Source of the DNA: Bacteroidales bacterium
Lineage (GTDB): Bacteria; Bacteroidota; Bacteroidia; Bacteroidales; UBA932
Length of the DNA stretch: 41,860 bases
NCBI GenBank assembly: GCA_017535125.1
Contig: JAFXUS010000024.1
Span: forward strand, 1-41,860
Direction of reading: 5' to 3'
Positions 18,899-26,067 of this stretch are shown here, in pieces (the first letter of the stretch is position 1; each line of letters begins with the position of its first letter). Made by a program: the position numbers and the translations under genes. Below the pieces are notes generated by a model that saw only the letters and a program-made list of their open reading frames with translations, was not told where the DNA came from and did not search any database.

Positions 18899-21397
18899 AT
18901 GAAACGCGATATGAAACGAATCCTCACCACCCTCGCTCTCGCCGTGATCTTCTGCACGGCCCTTTCCGCCCAGCGCACCACCGTCACCGGTGACATCCTT
19001 GACGCGCTTACCCATCAGGGTGAGCCGGCCGCCGTGCTGCAGTTCTTCAAAGCCGACGACGCCACGCCCGTCGCGTACACCACGACCGACATGGACGGCG
19101 TCTTCTCCCAGGTGCTGACCGGAAAAGGGACCTACACGCTTTACTTCTCCGGCATCGGCCGCCAGGACCGCAAGGTCCCCTTCACCCTCGACGGCGAAGA
19201 GACCCTCGACCTCGGTGAAATCCTGATCGAGGATGATATCGAGGCCCTCGCGGAGGCGTCCGTGACCGCGCAGCGTCCGCTCGTGAAAATGGAAGTGGAC
19301 CGCATGACCTACAACGTGGTCGATGACGTGGACTCCAAGACCGCCACGGTCCTGGATATGCTCCGCAAAGTCCCCATGGTCACAGTGGACGGCCAGGACA
19401 ACATTACCGTCAACGGTTCCTCCAGCTTCCAGGTCACGGTGGACGGCAAGCCCAGCCAGATGTTCTCCAGCAACCCGTCCCAGGTCTTCAAGATGATGCC
19501 CGCCAGCTACGTCAAGGACATCCAGGTAATCACCAACCCGGGCGTGAAATATGACGCCGAGGGCGTTGGCGGCGTGCTCAACCTCGTGACTAACCGCGAA
19601 GCGACGGGCGGCCAGAGCATGGCGGATGCCTTCTACGGCTCGGTCCGTGCGATGGGCAGCACCCGCGGCGGCGGTGGCGGTCTCTTCCTGACCCAGCAGG
19701 CCGGCAAGTTCACCTGGAGCCTCAACGGCAACGGCATGTACATGAGCATGCCCGGCACCACGACCGACGTGACCCGCGAACTGCTCGGCGCCGCCAGCGG
19801 AACGACCACGACCCACAGCGAGTCTGCGATGACGATGCCCATGGCCATGGGCAACCTGAGCGCCAGCTACGAAATCGACGACCAGAACCTGATCTCCGCA
19901 ACCGCCGGACTGATGCACTTCGGCACCTCGATGGACGGCCTGACCTCCACGGCCATGAGCGGCGGCATCTACGGCACCGGCTTCAGCTACGACGGCACGT
20001 CCCTGACGAAAATGACTTCCAACGCCATCACCGCCAGCGTGGACTACCAGCACCTCTGGAGTGACAATCCCGGCCGCAGCCTCATCTTCTCCTACCAGTT
20101 CTCCGGCACCCCGACCAATAGCGTAAGCGAGAATCGCTTCGCCGCCGGCCAGCTTGGCGGCCTGGATCTCACCAGCCGCAAGACCAACGGTCTGCAGGGC
20201 TCCACCGACCACACCTTCCAGGTGGATTTCACCACGCCGGTCGGCGTGAGCGGCACCCTGAGCGCGGGCGCCAAGTTCATCAGCCGCCACAACAGCTCCA
20301 ACCAGGAGTCCTACCTCTGGAACGGCACCGACTGGGCCTACAACGCCGCCAGCAGCCTCGATTACAACTTCTACAACCGCATCGGCGCCCTCTATACCGA
20401 ATACAAGGCCACGCTCGGCCCCGTCAGCCTGCTCGGCGGCGTGCGCTACGAGTACACCTGGCAGAACGTCACCTACGCCGCCGGCCAGGGCAACAATTTC
20501 AGCACGCAGTACGGCAGCCTCGTCCCGACCGCCAGCCTTCAGTTCAACATCAGCCCGACGCAGAACATCGGCCTGTCCTACAACATGCGCATCAGCCGTC
20601 CGGGCATCAGCTACCTCAATCCCTACGTGGACCTCTCCGATCCGACGGCCCGCAGTTACGGCAACAGCGAGCTCGAAGTCGAGCGCGGCCACAACATCAG
20701 CCTCGTCTACAACCTCTACAGCCCCAAGTGGATCGTCAACCTCACCCTGCGCGAGCAGCTGGTCGCCAACGGCATCTCCTCCTACAGCTTCTATGATGCC
20801 AACAACCTGCTCAACACGACCTACGGCAACATCGTCCGCAGCAGCGTGACCGGCCTGAACGCCTTCATCAACTGGAACGCAAGCGGCACCACCCGCATCT
20901 ACCTGAACGGCGGCTTGAACTATACCGACCTGCGCAGCGAGGTCCTCGGCCAGTCCAACAGCGGCCTGAGCTACAACGCGATGCTCGGCATCCAGCAGGC
21001 CCTTCCGCTCAACTTCAGCCTGAGCGCCAACATCGTCGCGATGGGCAAGAACTACTCCCTGCAGGGCTGGAGCTCCGGCATGAGCATGGCGATGGTCGGC
21101 GTGACCAAGAGCTTCCTGGACGACCGCCTCGGCATCAGCATCAACTACACGCTTCCGCTCACCGGCGGCAAGGGCATGGAGATGCGCAGCGTCAGCGAGG
21201 GCAAGGATTTCCGCTCCGTGAGCGTGAATACCATCCCGATGCAGCAGCTCAACTTCAGCATCAGCTGGAGCTTCGGAAAGCAGGGCAACGCCCGCGTCAA
21301 GAGCGCTCGCAAGACCATCAAGAACGACGATATCATCAACACCGAGAGCACGACCGAAAGCCTGGGATCCAGCATGATGGGCGGTGGTATGATGTAA
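18899..21397 (+). CDS. Outer-membrane beta-barrel receptor-like protein (OMP_b-brl_3 type)
   Basis: 832 residues (828 if the ATG at 18911 is used). Signal peptide MKRILTTLALAVIFCTALSA/Q. Then a carboxypeptidase-regulatory-like beta sandwich (about 25-105: VTGDILDALTHQGEPAAVLQFFKADD, MDGVFSQVLTGKGTYTLYFSGIG). Next a TonB-receptor plug-like domain (about 115-230: TATVLDMLRKVPMVTVDGQDNITVNGSSSFQVTVDGKP, SYVKDIQVITNPGVKYDAEGVGGVLNLVT). The rest is a roughly 600-residue barrel rich in Gly/Ser/Asn/Tyr strands. No TonB box or C-terminal aromatic is obvious. The family may work without substrate uptake, in envelope signalling or remodelling. The four-repeat operator upstream and the kinase/regulator pair downstream suggest it is the target of that two-component system. 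Confidence 0.88.
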   Translation: MKRDMKRILTTLALAVIFCTALSAQRTTVTGDILDALTHQGEPAAVLQFFKADDATPVAYTTTDMDGVFSQVLTGKGTYTLYFSGIGRQDRKVPFTLDGEETLDLGEILIEDDIEALAEASVTAQRPLVKMEVDRMTYNVVDDVDSKTATVLDMLRKVPMVTVDGQDNITVNGSSSFQVTVDGKPSQMFSSNPSQVFKMMPASYVKDIQVITNPGVKYDAEGVGGVLNLVTNREATGGQSMADAFYGSVRAMGSTRGGGGGLFLTQQAGKFTWSLNGNGMYMSMPGTTTDVTRELLGAASGTTTTHSESAMTMPMAMGNLSASYEIDDQNLISATAGLMHFGTSMDGLTSTAMSGGIYGTGFSYDGTSLTKMTSNAITASVDYQHLWSDNPGRSLIFSYQFSGTPTNSVSENRFAAGQLGGLDLTSRKTNGLQGSTDHTFQVDFTTPVGVSGTLSAGAKFISRHNSSNQESYLWNGTDWAYNAASSLDYNFYNRIGALYTEYKATLGPVSLLGGVRYEYTWQNVTYAAGQGNNFSTQYGSLVPTASLQFNISPTQNIGLSYNMRISRPGISYLNPYVDLSDPTARSYGNSELEVERGHNISLVYNLYSPKWIVNLTLREQLVANGISSYSFYDANNLLNTTYGNIVRSSVTGLNAFINWNASGTTRIYLNGGLNYTDLRSEVLGQSNSGLSYNAMLGIQQALPLNFSLSANIVAMGKNYSLQGWSSGMSMAMVGVTKSFLDDRLGISINYTLPLTGGKGMEMRSVSEGKDFRSVSVNTIPMQQLNFSISWSFGKQGNARVKSARKTIKNDDIINTESTTESLGSSMMGGGMM

Positions 21398-21409
21398 CGG
21401 AATAATTGC

Positions 21410-21417
21410 TATCTTTG
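21410..21417 (+). promoter_or_regulatory. Candidate internal promoter for the histidine kinase/response regulator pair
   Basis: TATCTTTG fits TAnnTTTG in the 36-base gap after the barrel gene. A -33 box is not clear. It would give a short leader (about 10 bases) before the ATG at 21434 and allow expression independent of the barrel gene. Confidence 0.5.
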
Positions 21418-21433
21418 TAAAAATGCTCAAGAG

Positions 21434-22486
21434 ATGAACAGACAGCACAATCGTCTCATACTCAACATCGCGCAAGTCCTGATTTGGGCCTGCGCGATGT
21501 TGCTGCCCGCCGGCGTGACCTGGCTGATTTCGGGCGACAGCGTCCGCTTTACGATGACCTTCTGGTCATCATTCCACATGCTGATGCCCATCTGCCTGGT
21601 GTATCTGGTCAATTATTTCCTCCTGGTTCCGAAGTTCCTGTTCCCCAGGAAAATTGTCTGGTTCATCGTGTTGAACCTCGTGTTGCTGGCGCTGCTCAAT
21701 CTTCCGAGCTTCCTGCCGCGCGGGGAGATTCCCGAGCCCTGGCGGGAGCAGATCCAGCGGCGCGACATCCTGGCGTTCCGCATCCCGACCCTCATCTCCG
21801 CGGGCTTCTTCCAGCTGGTGTTCATCTTCCTCGCCATCGGCGTGCGCTCCATCATCCGCTCCAACGATATCCAGTTCCAGCTGCAGGAAGAGAAGCGCAA
21901 GACCGCCGAGGCCGAGCTGACCTGGCTCAAGCACCAGCTCAACCCGCATTTCCTCTTCAATACGCTGAACAACATCTCTTCCCTGACGCAGATCGATCCC
22001 GACAAGGCGCAGGAGAGCATCGGCGAGCTCAGCGATACGCTGCGCTACGCCCTCTATGACACCGATACCGACAAGGTCCCGCTCTCGGGCGAAGTGGCCT
22101 TCATGAAGAATTACATCCACCTGATGCAGCTCCGCTGCAACGAACTTACGGAGGTCAAGACCACCTGGGAGCTGCCGGCGGGCGAGGTGAAGATCGCCCC
22201 GCTGCTGTTCATTTCCCCGATCGAGAACGCCTTCAAGCATGGCGTCAACGCCCGCATGGCGTCGTTCGTGCACGTCGGGCTGAGCACGAAAGGGCAGGAC
22301 CTGGTGTTCGACTGCGAGAATTCCCTCTTCGAGAAAACGGGGGAGGATCACATCGGTTCCGGCATCGGCGTGGAGAACCTGAAACGCCGCCTGGAGCTGA
22401 TTTATCCGGGCGCCTACAACTATGAACAACACGAAAAGGACGGCGTCTATTCCGTCCGGATCACCCTCAAGAACTTGCTTGGATGA
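21434..22486 (+). CDS. LytS/YehU-type sensor histidine kinase
   Basis: 350 residues. Four transmembrane helices (about 10-32, 42-66, 73-92, 118-140) with no obvious extracellular sensor domain, then a coiled segment (FQLQEEKRKTAEAELTWL). The His_kinase (PF06580) motif is LKHQLNPHFLFNTLNN, phosphoacceptor H172. A HATPase region follows: N-box SPIENAFKHG (N265) and G-box GSGIGVENLKRRLELIYP. It partners with the LytTR regulator encoded immediately downstream (ATGA overlap at 22483). The signal sensed is unknown and could be membrane state or a membrane-embedded ligand. Confidence 0.94.
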   Translation: MNRQHNRLILNIAQVLIWACAMLLPAGVTWLISGDSVRFTMTFWSSFHMLMPICLVYLVNYFLLVPKFLFPRKIVWFIVLNLVLLALLNLPSFLPRGEIPEPWREQIQRRDILAFRIPTLISAGFFQLVFIFLAIGVRSIIRSNDIQFQLQEEKRKTAEAELTWLKHQLNPHFLFNTLNNISSLTQIDPDKAQESIGELSDTLRYALYDTDTDKVPLSGEVAFMKNYIHLMQLRCNELTEVKTTWELPAGEVKIAPLLFISPIENAFKHGVNARMASFVHVGLSTKGQDLVFDCENSLFEKTGEDHIGSGIGVENLKRRLELIYPGAYNYEQHEKDGVYSVRITLKNLLG

Positions 22487-23229
22487 AAGCATTGAGCTGC
22501 ATTGTCGTCGATGACGAGCCGCTGGCCGTCAAGATGCTGGAGAACTATATTTCCAAGACCTCTTTCCTGTCGCTGGAGGCTTCATTTACCGATCCCGTGG
22601 CCGCGTTGGAGGCCATCCGCAACCAACGGCCGCAGCTGGTCTTCCTGGATATCCAGATGCCGGACCTGAACGGCATGGAGCTTTCGCGCATGGTCCCGGA
22701 CGGGACGCGCGTCATCTTCACCACGGCCTTCAAGGACTATGCTTTCGACAGCTACGAAGTGTCCGCGCTGGACTTCCTGCTCAAGCCGATCCGCTACCAG
22801 AAGTTCCTGGAGGCGGCGGAGAAGGCGCGGCAGTGGTTCTCGCTCCTGGAGAGCGCGGAAGCCGGTGCCGACGCGCCGCAGGGAAGCGCCACGTCGCAGC
22901 AGGATTCCATTTTCGTCAAATCCGAGGGGCAGCTGCACAAGGTCGCCTTCTCCGACATCCGTTACGTGGAGGGCATGAAGGACTACGTCCTGCTGTACCT
23001 CTGCTCCGAGAAGCGTCCGCTCGTAACCCACATTACGATGAAAGCCGTCGAGGAGCTGCTCCCGGAAGGCATCTTTATGCGGGTGCACCGCTCCTACATC
23101 ATCGCCCTGGACAAGATCGAGTCCATCGGCGGCTCCTACGACATCTCCATCGGCGGCGCCCTCATCCACGTCTCCGACGCCTACAAACCCGCCTTTGAGC
23201 AGTATTTATCGCAAAGAATGCTGCGATAG
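22483..23229 (+). CDS. LytTR-family response regulator
   Basis: 248 residues. Receiver domain (1-120): acidic pair D10/D11, phosphoacceptor D56 in LVFLDIQMPDLNGMEL, T80/T81, and K101 in DFLLKPI. After a short linker comes the LytTR DNA-binding domain (about 145-245): DSIFVKSEGQLHKVAFSDIRYVEGMKDYV, LVTHITMKAVEELLP, FMRVHRSYIIALDKIESI. Phosphorylation by the adjacent LytS-type kinase is expected. The four TTCGTCGAA repeats at 18778-18848 are the best candidate target. The last 24 bases overlap the 3' end of the convergent transporter gene. Confidence 0.95.
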   Translation: MKALSCIVVDDEPLAVKMLENYISKTSFLSLEASFTDPVAALEAIRNQRPQLVFLDIQMPDLNGMELSRMVPDGTRVIFTTAFKDYAFDSYEVSALDFLLKPIRYQKFLEAAEKARQWFSLLESAEAGADAPQGSATSQQDSIFVKSEGQLHKVAFSDIRYVEGMKDYVLLYLCSEKRPLVTHITMKAVEELLPEGIFMRVHRSYIIALDKIESIGGSYDISIGGALIHVSDAYKPAFEQYLSQRMLR

Positions 23230-24069
23230 ACGCCGCACGAGCCCGACGTAGGTCAGCAGCACGATATTCATCATCAGGGAGTAGAGGATGGCAGGAATAG
23301 CCATCACTTCATTCGCGAAAATGAGCGGACTGGAGGCGATGGCGATGGCCTGCGCCGCGTTCTGCATGCCCACTTCGATGATGATTGTCCGTCGCTGCTG
23401 CGCGTCGTTCCGCACCAGGCGGGAGAGCAGGGAAGAGCAGCCGATGGCAACCAGGATTAGTGCGGTCACGCAGGCGCCCAGCACGCCGATGTTCTCCAGG
23501 ATGGTCCGGTGGTGCTGGATGTAGAAAACCGTGATCAGAACCAGCAGGAGCGGGAACGCCAGCCTGGAAAGCACCTTGTCCGTCTTCTCCGCTGCCTGCG
23601 GCCAGGCATAATGCAGGCCGATACCGAGCAGGACGGGCAGGAGCATCAGTACCAGGTTCTGTTTGATGAGATTGCCCACCGGCAGGGTGATGCCGACGCT
23701 GTCGCCGACCAGCCGCGTGGCCCAGCTCATGATGAGGGGGATGGTAAACAGCGTGATGACGCTGCTGATGGCGGTCAGCGTGACCGAAAGCGCTACGTCG
23801 CCTTTCGCGAGTTTGGAGAACACGTTGGAAGAACTGCCGCCCGGGCAGCAGGCGATGAGCACCAGGCCGATGAAGAAGACCGGCGGCAGCCGGAACAGGT
23901 AGGCGAGGCCGAGCGCGATGGCCGGCAGGAGAATCAGTTGCCCGAACAGCGCCACCGCGATGGGCCAGGGGCGGCGGAACACCTTGCCGAAATCCTCGAA
24001 CCGCAGGGAAAGCCCCAGATCGAACATCAGAAGGGTCAGAATGGGCAGAACAATCCAAATCGTATTCAT
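23206..24069 (-). CDS. Bile acid:sodium symporter (BASS/SBF) family transporter
   Basis: 287 residues from the ATG at 24069 (MNTIWIVLPILTLLMFDLGLSL). Roughly 9-10 hydrophobic helices. BASS landmarks: LMFDLGLSLRFEDFGKVFRRP near the N-terminus; LIACCPGGSSSNVFSKLAKGDVALSVTLTAISSV in the middle, the family's crossover motif with Pro-Gly-Gly-x-x-Ser-Asn; and EVGMQNAAQAIAIASSPL near the C-terminus. The substrate could be a bile acid or another organic anion such as pantoate or a keto acid; sequence alone does not decide. Its stop lies inside the response regulator gene (24-bp convergent overlap). The start codon follows its -7 box by only six bases. Confidence 0.93.
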   Translation of the reverse strand: MNTIWIVLPILTLLMFDLGLSLRFEDFGKVFRRPWPIAVALFGQLILLPAIALGLAYLFRLPPVFFIGLVLIACCPGGSSSNVFSKLAKGDVALSVTLTAISSVITLFTIPLIMSWATRLVGDSVGITLPVGNLIKQNLVLMLLPVLLGIGLHYAWPQAAEKTDKVLSRLAFPLLLVLITVFYIQHHRTILENIGVLGACVTALILVAIGCSSLLSRLVRNDAQQRRTIIIEVGMQNAAQAIAIASSPLIFANEVMAIPAILYSLMMNIVLLTYVGLVRRLSQHSLR

Positions 24070-24075
24070 AGCGCG

Positions 24076-24083
24076 CAAAGGTA
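24076..24083 (-). promoter_or_regulatory. -7 box of the BASS transporter gene
   Basis: Minus strand TACCTTTG (24083-24076), fitting TAnnTTTG. Only six bases separate it from the ATG, predicting a leaderless or nearly leaderless mRNA. The -33 region would overlap the 24105-24116 palindrome. Confidence 0.55.
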
Positions 24084-24104
24084 CTTATTTTCTGCGAGAG
24101 AATG

Positions 24105-24116
24105 GAATAATTATTC
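24105..24116. promoter_or_regulatory. Palindrome between divergent promoters, candidate BlaI-type operator
   Basis: Perfect 12-bp palindrome GAATAATTATTC eight bases upstream of the -33 box of the blaI promoter and at the expected -33 position of the divergent transporter promoter. BlaI/MecI regulators bind dyads, but this one does not match the classical TACA-TGTA consensus, so the assignment is tentative. Confidence 0.4.
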
Positions 24117-24123
24117 TAAATAG

Positions 24124-24153
24124 TTGCATAGTTAAAAAAATTAGCTATATTTG
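24124..24153 (+). promoter_or_regulatory. Promoter of the blaI-blaR1-barrel operon
   Basis: -33 TTG (24124-24126), 19-bp spacer, -7 TATATTTG (24146-24153), 18 bases before the ATG at 24172. Confidence 0.75.
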
Positions 24154-24171
24154 CGGTAAACATCCGCAGAT

Positions 24172-24537
24172 ATGAAACGACTGACCAAAAAGGAAGAAGT
24201 GATCATGGATCACTTTTGGGAACAGGGACCTCTGTTTGTCAGGGAATTACGCGAACTGTATCCCGACCCGAAGCCGCATTTCTCCACGCTGTCCACGCAG
24301 GTGCGCACGCTCCAGGAGGAAGGGTTCATCGACCACAAGGCCTATGGACCGACCTATCAGTATTTCGCGAAAGTGACGCGCGATGAATACAAGCAGCGTT
24401 CGCTGATCGGTCTCATCGACAAGTATTTCGACAACTCCTACCTGAGCGCCGTCTCGGCCCTGGTGCAGGAGGAGAAGATCAGCGTCGAGGAGCTGAAGGA
24501 ATTGATAGAACTCGTCGAAAAAGGACAAAAGAAATGA
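24172..24537 (+). CDS. blaI: BlaI/MecI/CopY-family transcriptional repressor
   Basis: 121 residues. Winged-helix DNA-binding domain about 1-75: LTKKEEVIMDHFWEQGPLFVRELREL, FSTLSTQVRTLQEEGFIDHKAYGPTYQYF. The C-terminal dimerisation helices carry the cleavage-prone region (YLSAVSALVQEEKISVEELKELIELVEKGQKK). In the BlaR1/BlaI model a membrane metallopeptidase releases repression by promoting cleavage of this protein. Four-base overlap (ATGA) with the metallopeptidase gene confirms the pair. It probably represses its own operon, including the outer-membrane protein at 26068; there is no beta-lactamase gene here. Confidence 0.95.
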   Translation: MKRLTKKEEVIMDHFWEQGPLFVRELRELYPDPKPHFSTLSTQVRTLQEEGFIDHKAYGPTYQYFAKVTRDEYKQRSLIGLIDKYFDNSYLSAVSALVQEEKISVEELKELIELVEKGQKK

Positions 24538-26042
24538 TGAATCTCCTCGTCTATGAAGGCAAGGTGGCCGTTGCGCTGCTGGTCTTTTACCTCTTTTACC
24601 GTTTCCTCCTGAAGAAGGAGACCTTCCACCGTTTCAACCGCGTAGTGCTGGTCGGCACGGCCGTTCTGTCTTTCCTGTTGCCGCTATGCATCATCACCAT
24701 CCGCAAGCCGGTGGAGACGGACCTGCAGATCACCGGACAGGCGGTGGCGCTGCCGGACTTGTCCGCCGGGGAAATCGTCCCGCTCGCGGAGCCGTCCGCT
24801 CCCTGGTGGCAGACGGCGCTCGCCATCCTCTTCTGGGCCGGTGTCGCCTTCGTGCTCGTCCGCGTGACCGTTTCCATCCTTTGTATCGCGCGTATCGTGC
24901 GCAGGGGAGATTTGGTCGGGGAGGAAGACGGCTGCCGGATCATCGTGACGGACCGGAATATCGATCCTTTTAGCTGGATGCGTTACATCGTCCTGTCCCG
25001 GAAGGACTGGGAAGGGGACCATGCGCCCATCCTCGCGCACGAGAAGGCGCACATCGCCTACGGGCACTCCATAGAGCTGCTGCTGGTGGATGTCCTGTCC
25101 GCTCTTCAGTGGTTCAATCCGGCCATCTGGATGCTTCGCGCCGACCTGCAGGAACTTCATGAATATGAGGCGGATGACGCCGTACTGCGCGGCGGCGCCG
25201 ACATCAGGGAATATCAATATCTATTAATAAGAAAAGCTGTCAGCAAGAGCGGCTACTCAGTTGCCAACAGCTTTAATCACAGTATCCTTAAAAATCGTAT
25301 TACTATGATGTCAAAATCCAAATCCTCTCTCGCGAGAGGCCTGCGGGCGCTCTATCTGCTCCCGCTCATCTGCCTGGGCATCGGCCTGCAGGCACGGACT
25401 GTCTATGTCCCGAAGGACAAAGATAGCAAAAACTTTGATTATCACGTCATGCAAGTGCAAGCCGGGGAGAATCAGAATCCGTTGATCATCCTGCGTCAGG
25501 CATGGGGGGAAGAGCATGAGATCACCAAGGAAGAATACGACAATCTGGACTCGGGCAGGATCAAGTCCGTCGGCCTGATGAAGGACGCCGACGCATGGGA
25601 GAAATATGGTGAAAAGGCGGCGCACGGCGTGATTGTCATCACTTTGAAGATGCCTACGGAGATGGAGGAGATCGTCGTGGTCCGGGTCCGGGACCGGGAG
25701 GACGATGAGCCCATCAAGTTCTATCCGGTCGAGCCGGATACGATGCCGACCTTCCAGGGCGGAGACATCAACATGTTCAGCCGCTGGCTCTGCCAGCAGA
25801 TAACAGCCCCGAAGGATTGCAATCACGAAGGCACGATGAAAGTGTCGTTTGTCGTGGGTGCAGACGGAACTGTCTCAGACGTCAAGGTGGTGCAAAGCGT
25901 CTGCGCGGAACTGGACGCCCTGGCGGTTTCGACCATTGAGAAATCCCCGAAATGGGAACCTGCCACCATCAACGGCAAACCGTACGACATGGCGCTCTCC
26001 GTCCCCATCATCTTCCAGGTGCGCTATGCACCGAAGAAGTAA
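24534..26042 (+). CDS. BlaR1-like M56 metallopeptidase fused to plug-like and TonB C-terminal domains
   Basis: 502 residues. Helices at about 8-24, 36-56, 92-115 and 268-286 embed an M56 peptidase: HEKAH zinc motif (H169, E170, H173) and the third ligand E212 in HEYEADD. After the last helix comes a periplasmic part. It contains a TonB-receptor-plug-like segment (NPLIILRQAWGEEHEITKEEYDNLDSGRIKSVGLMKDADAWEKYG then HGVIVITLK), the pattern normally seen as PLIIVDGK…SI.VLKD.SA..LYG..G.NGVIIITTK. A TonB_C domain follows (about 410-500: GTMKVSFVVGADGTVSDVKVV … KWEPATINGKPYDMALSVPIIFQVRY). It lacks the penicillin-binding sensor domain of true BlaR1, so the inducer is probably not a beta-lactam. Confidence 0.92.
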   Translation: MMNLLVYEGKVAVALLVFYLFYRFLLKKETFHRFNRVVLVGTAVLSFLLPLCIITIRKPVETDLQITGQAVALPDLSAGEIVPLAEPSAPWWQTALAILFWAGVAFVLVRVTVSILCIARIVRRGDLVGEEDGCRIIVTDRNIDPFSWMRYIVLSRKDWEGDHAPILAHEKAHIAYGHSIELLLVDVLSALQWFNPAIWMLRADLQELHEYEADDAVLRGGADIREYQYLLIRKAVSKSGYSVANSFNHSILKNRITMMSKSKSSLARGLRALYLLPLICLGIGLQARTVYVPKDKDSKNFDYHVMQVQAGENQNPLIILRQAWGEEHEITKEEYDNLDSGRIKSVGLMKDADAWEKYGEKAAHGVIVITLKMPTEMEEIVVVRVRDREDDEPIKFYPVEPDTMPTFQGGDINMFSRWLCQQITAPKDCNHEGTMKVSFVVGADGTVSDVKVVQSVCAELDALAVSTIEKSPKWEPATINGKPYDMALSVPIIFQVRYAPKK

Positions 26043-26067
26043 GAAATAGTGTTAGTAGTGTAAAAGA

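Noticed and set aside
24511..24521. A TCGTCGAA match inside blaI.
   Set aside because: Single copy inside coding sequence and explained by codons for Val-Glu residues of the C-terminal helix.
24534..26042. True BlaR1 beta-lactam sensor.
   Set aside because: The penicillin-binding sensor domain is absent; plug-like and TonB_C domains take its place, and there is no beta-lactamase gene nearby.
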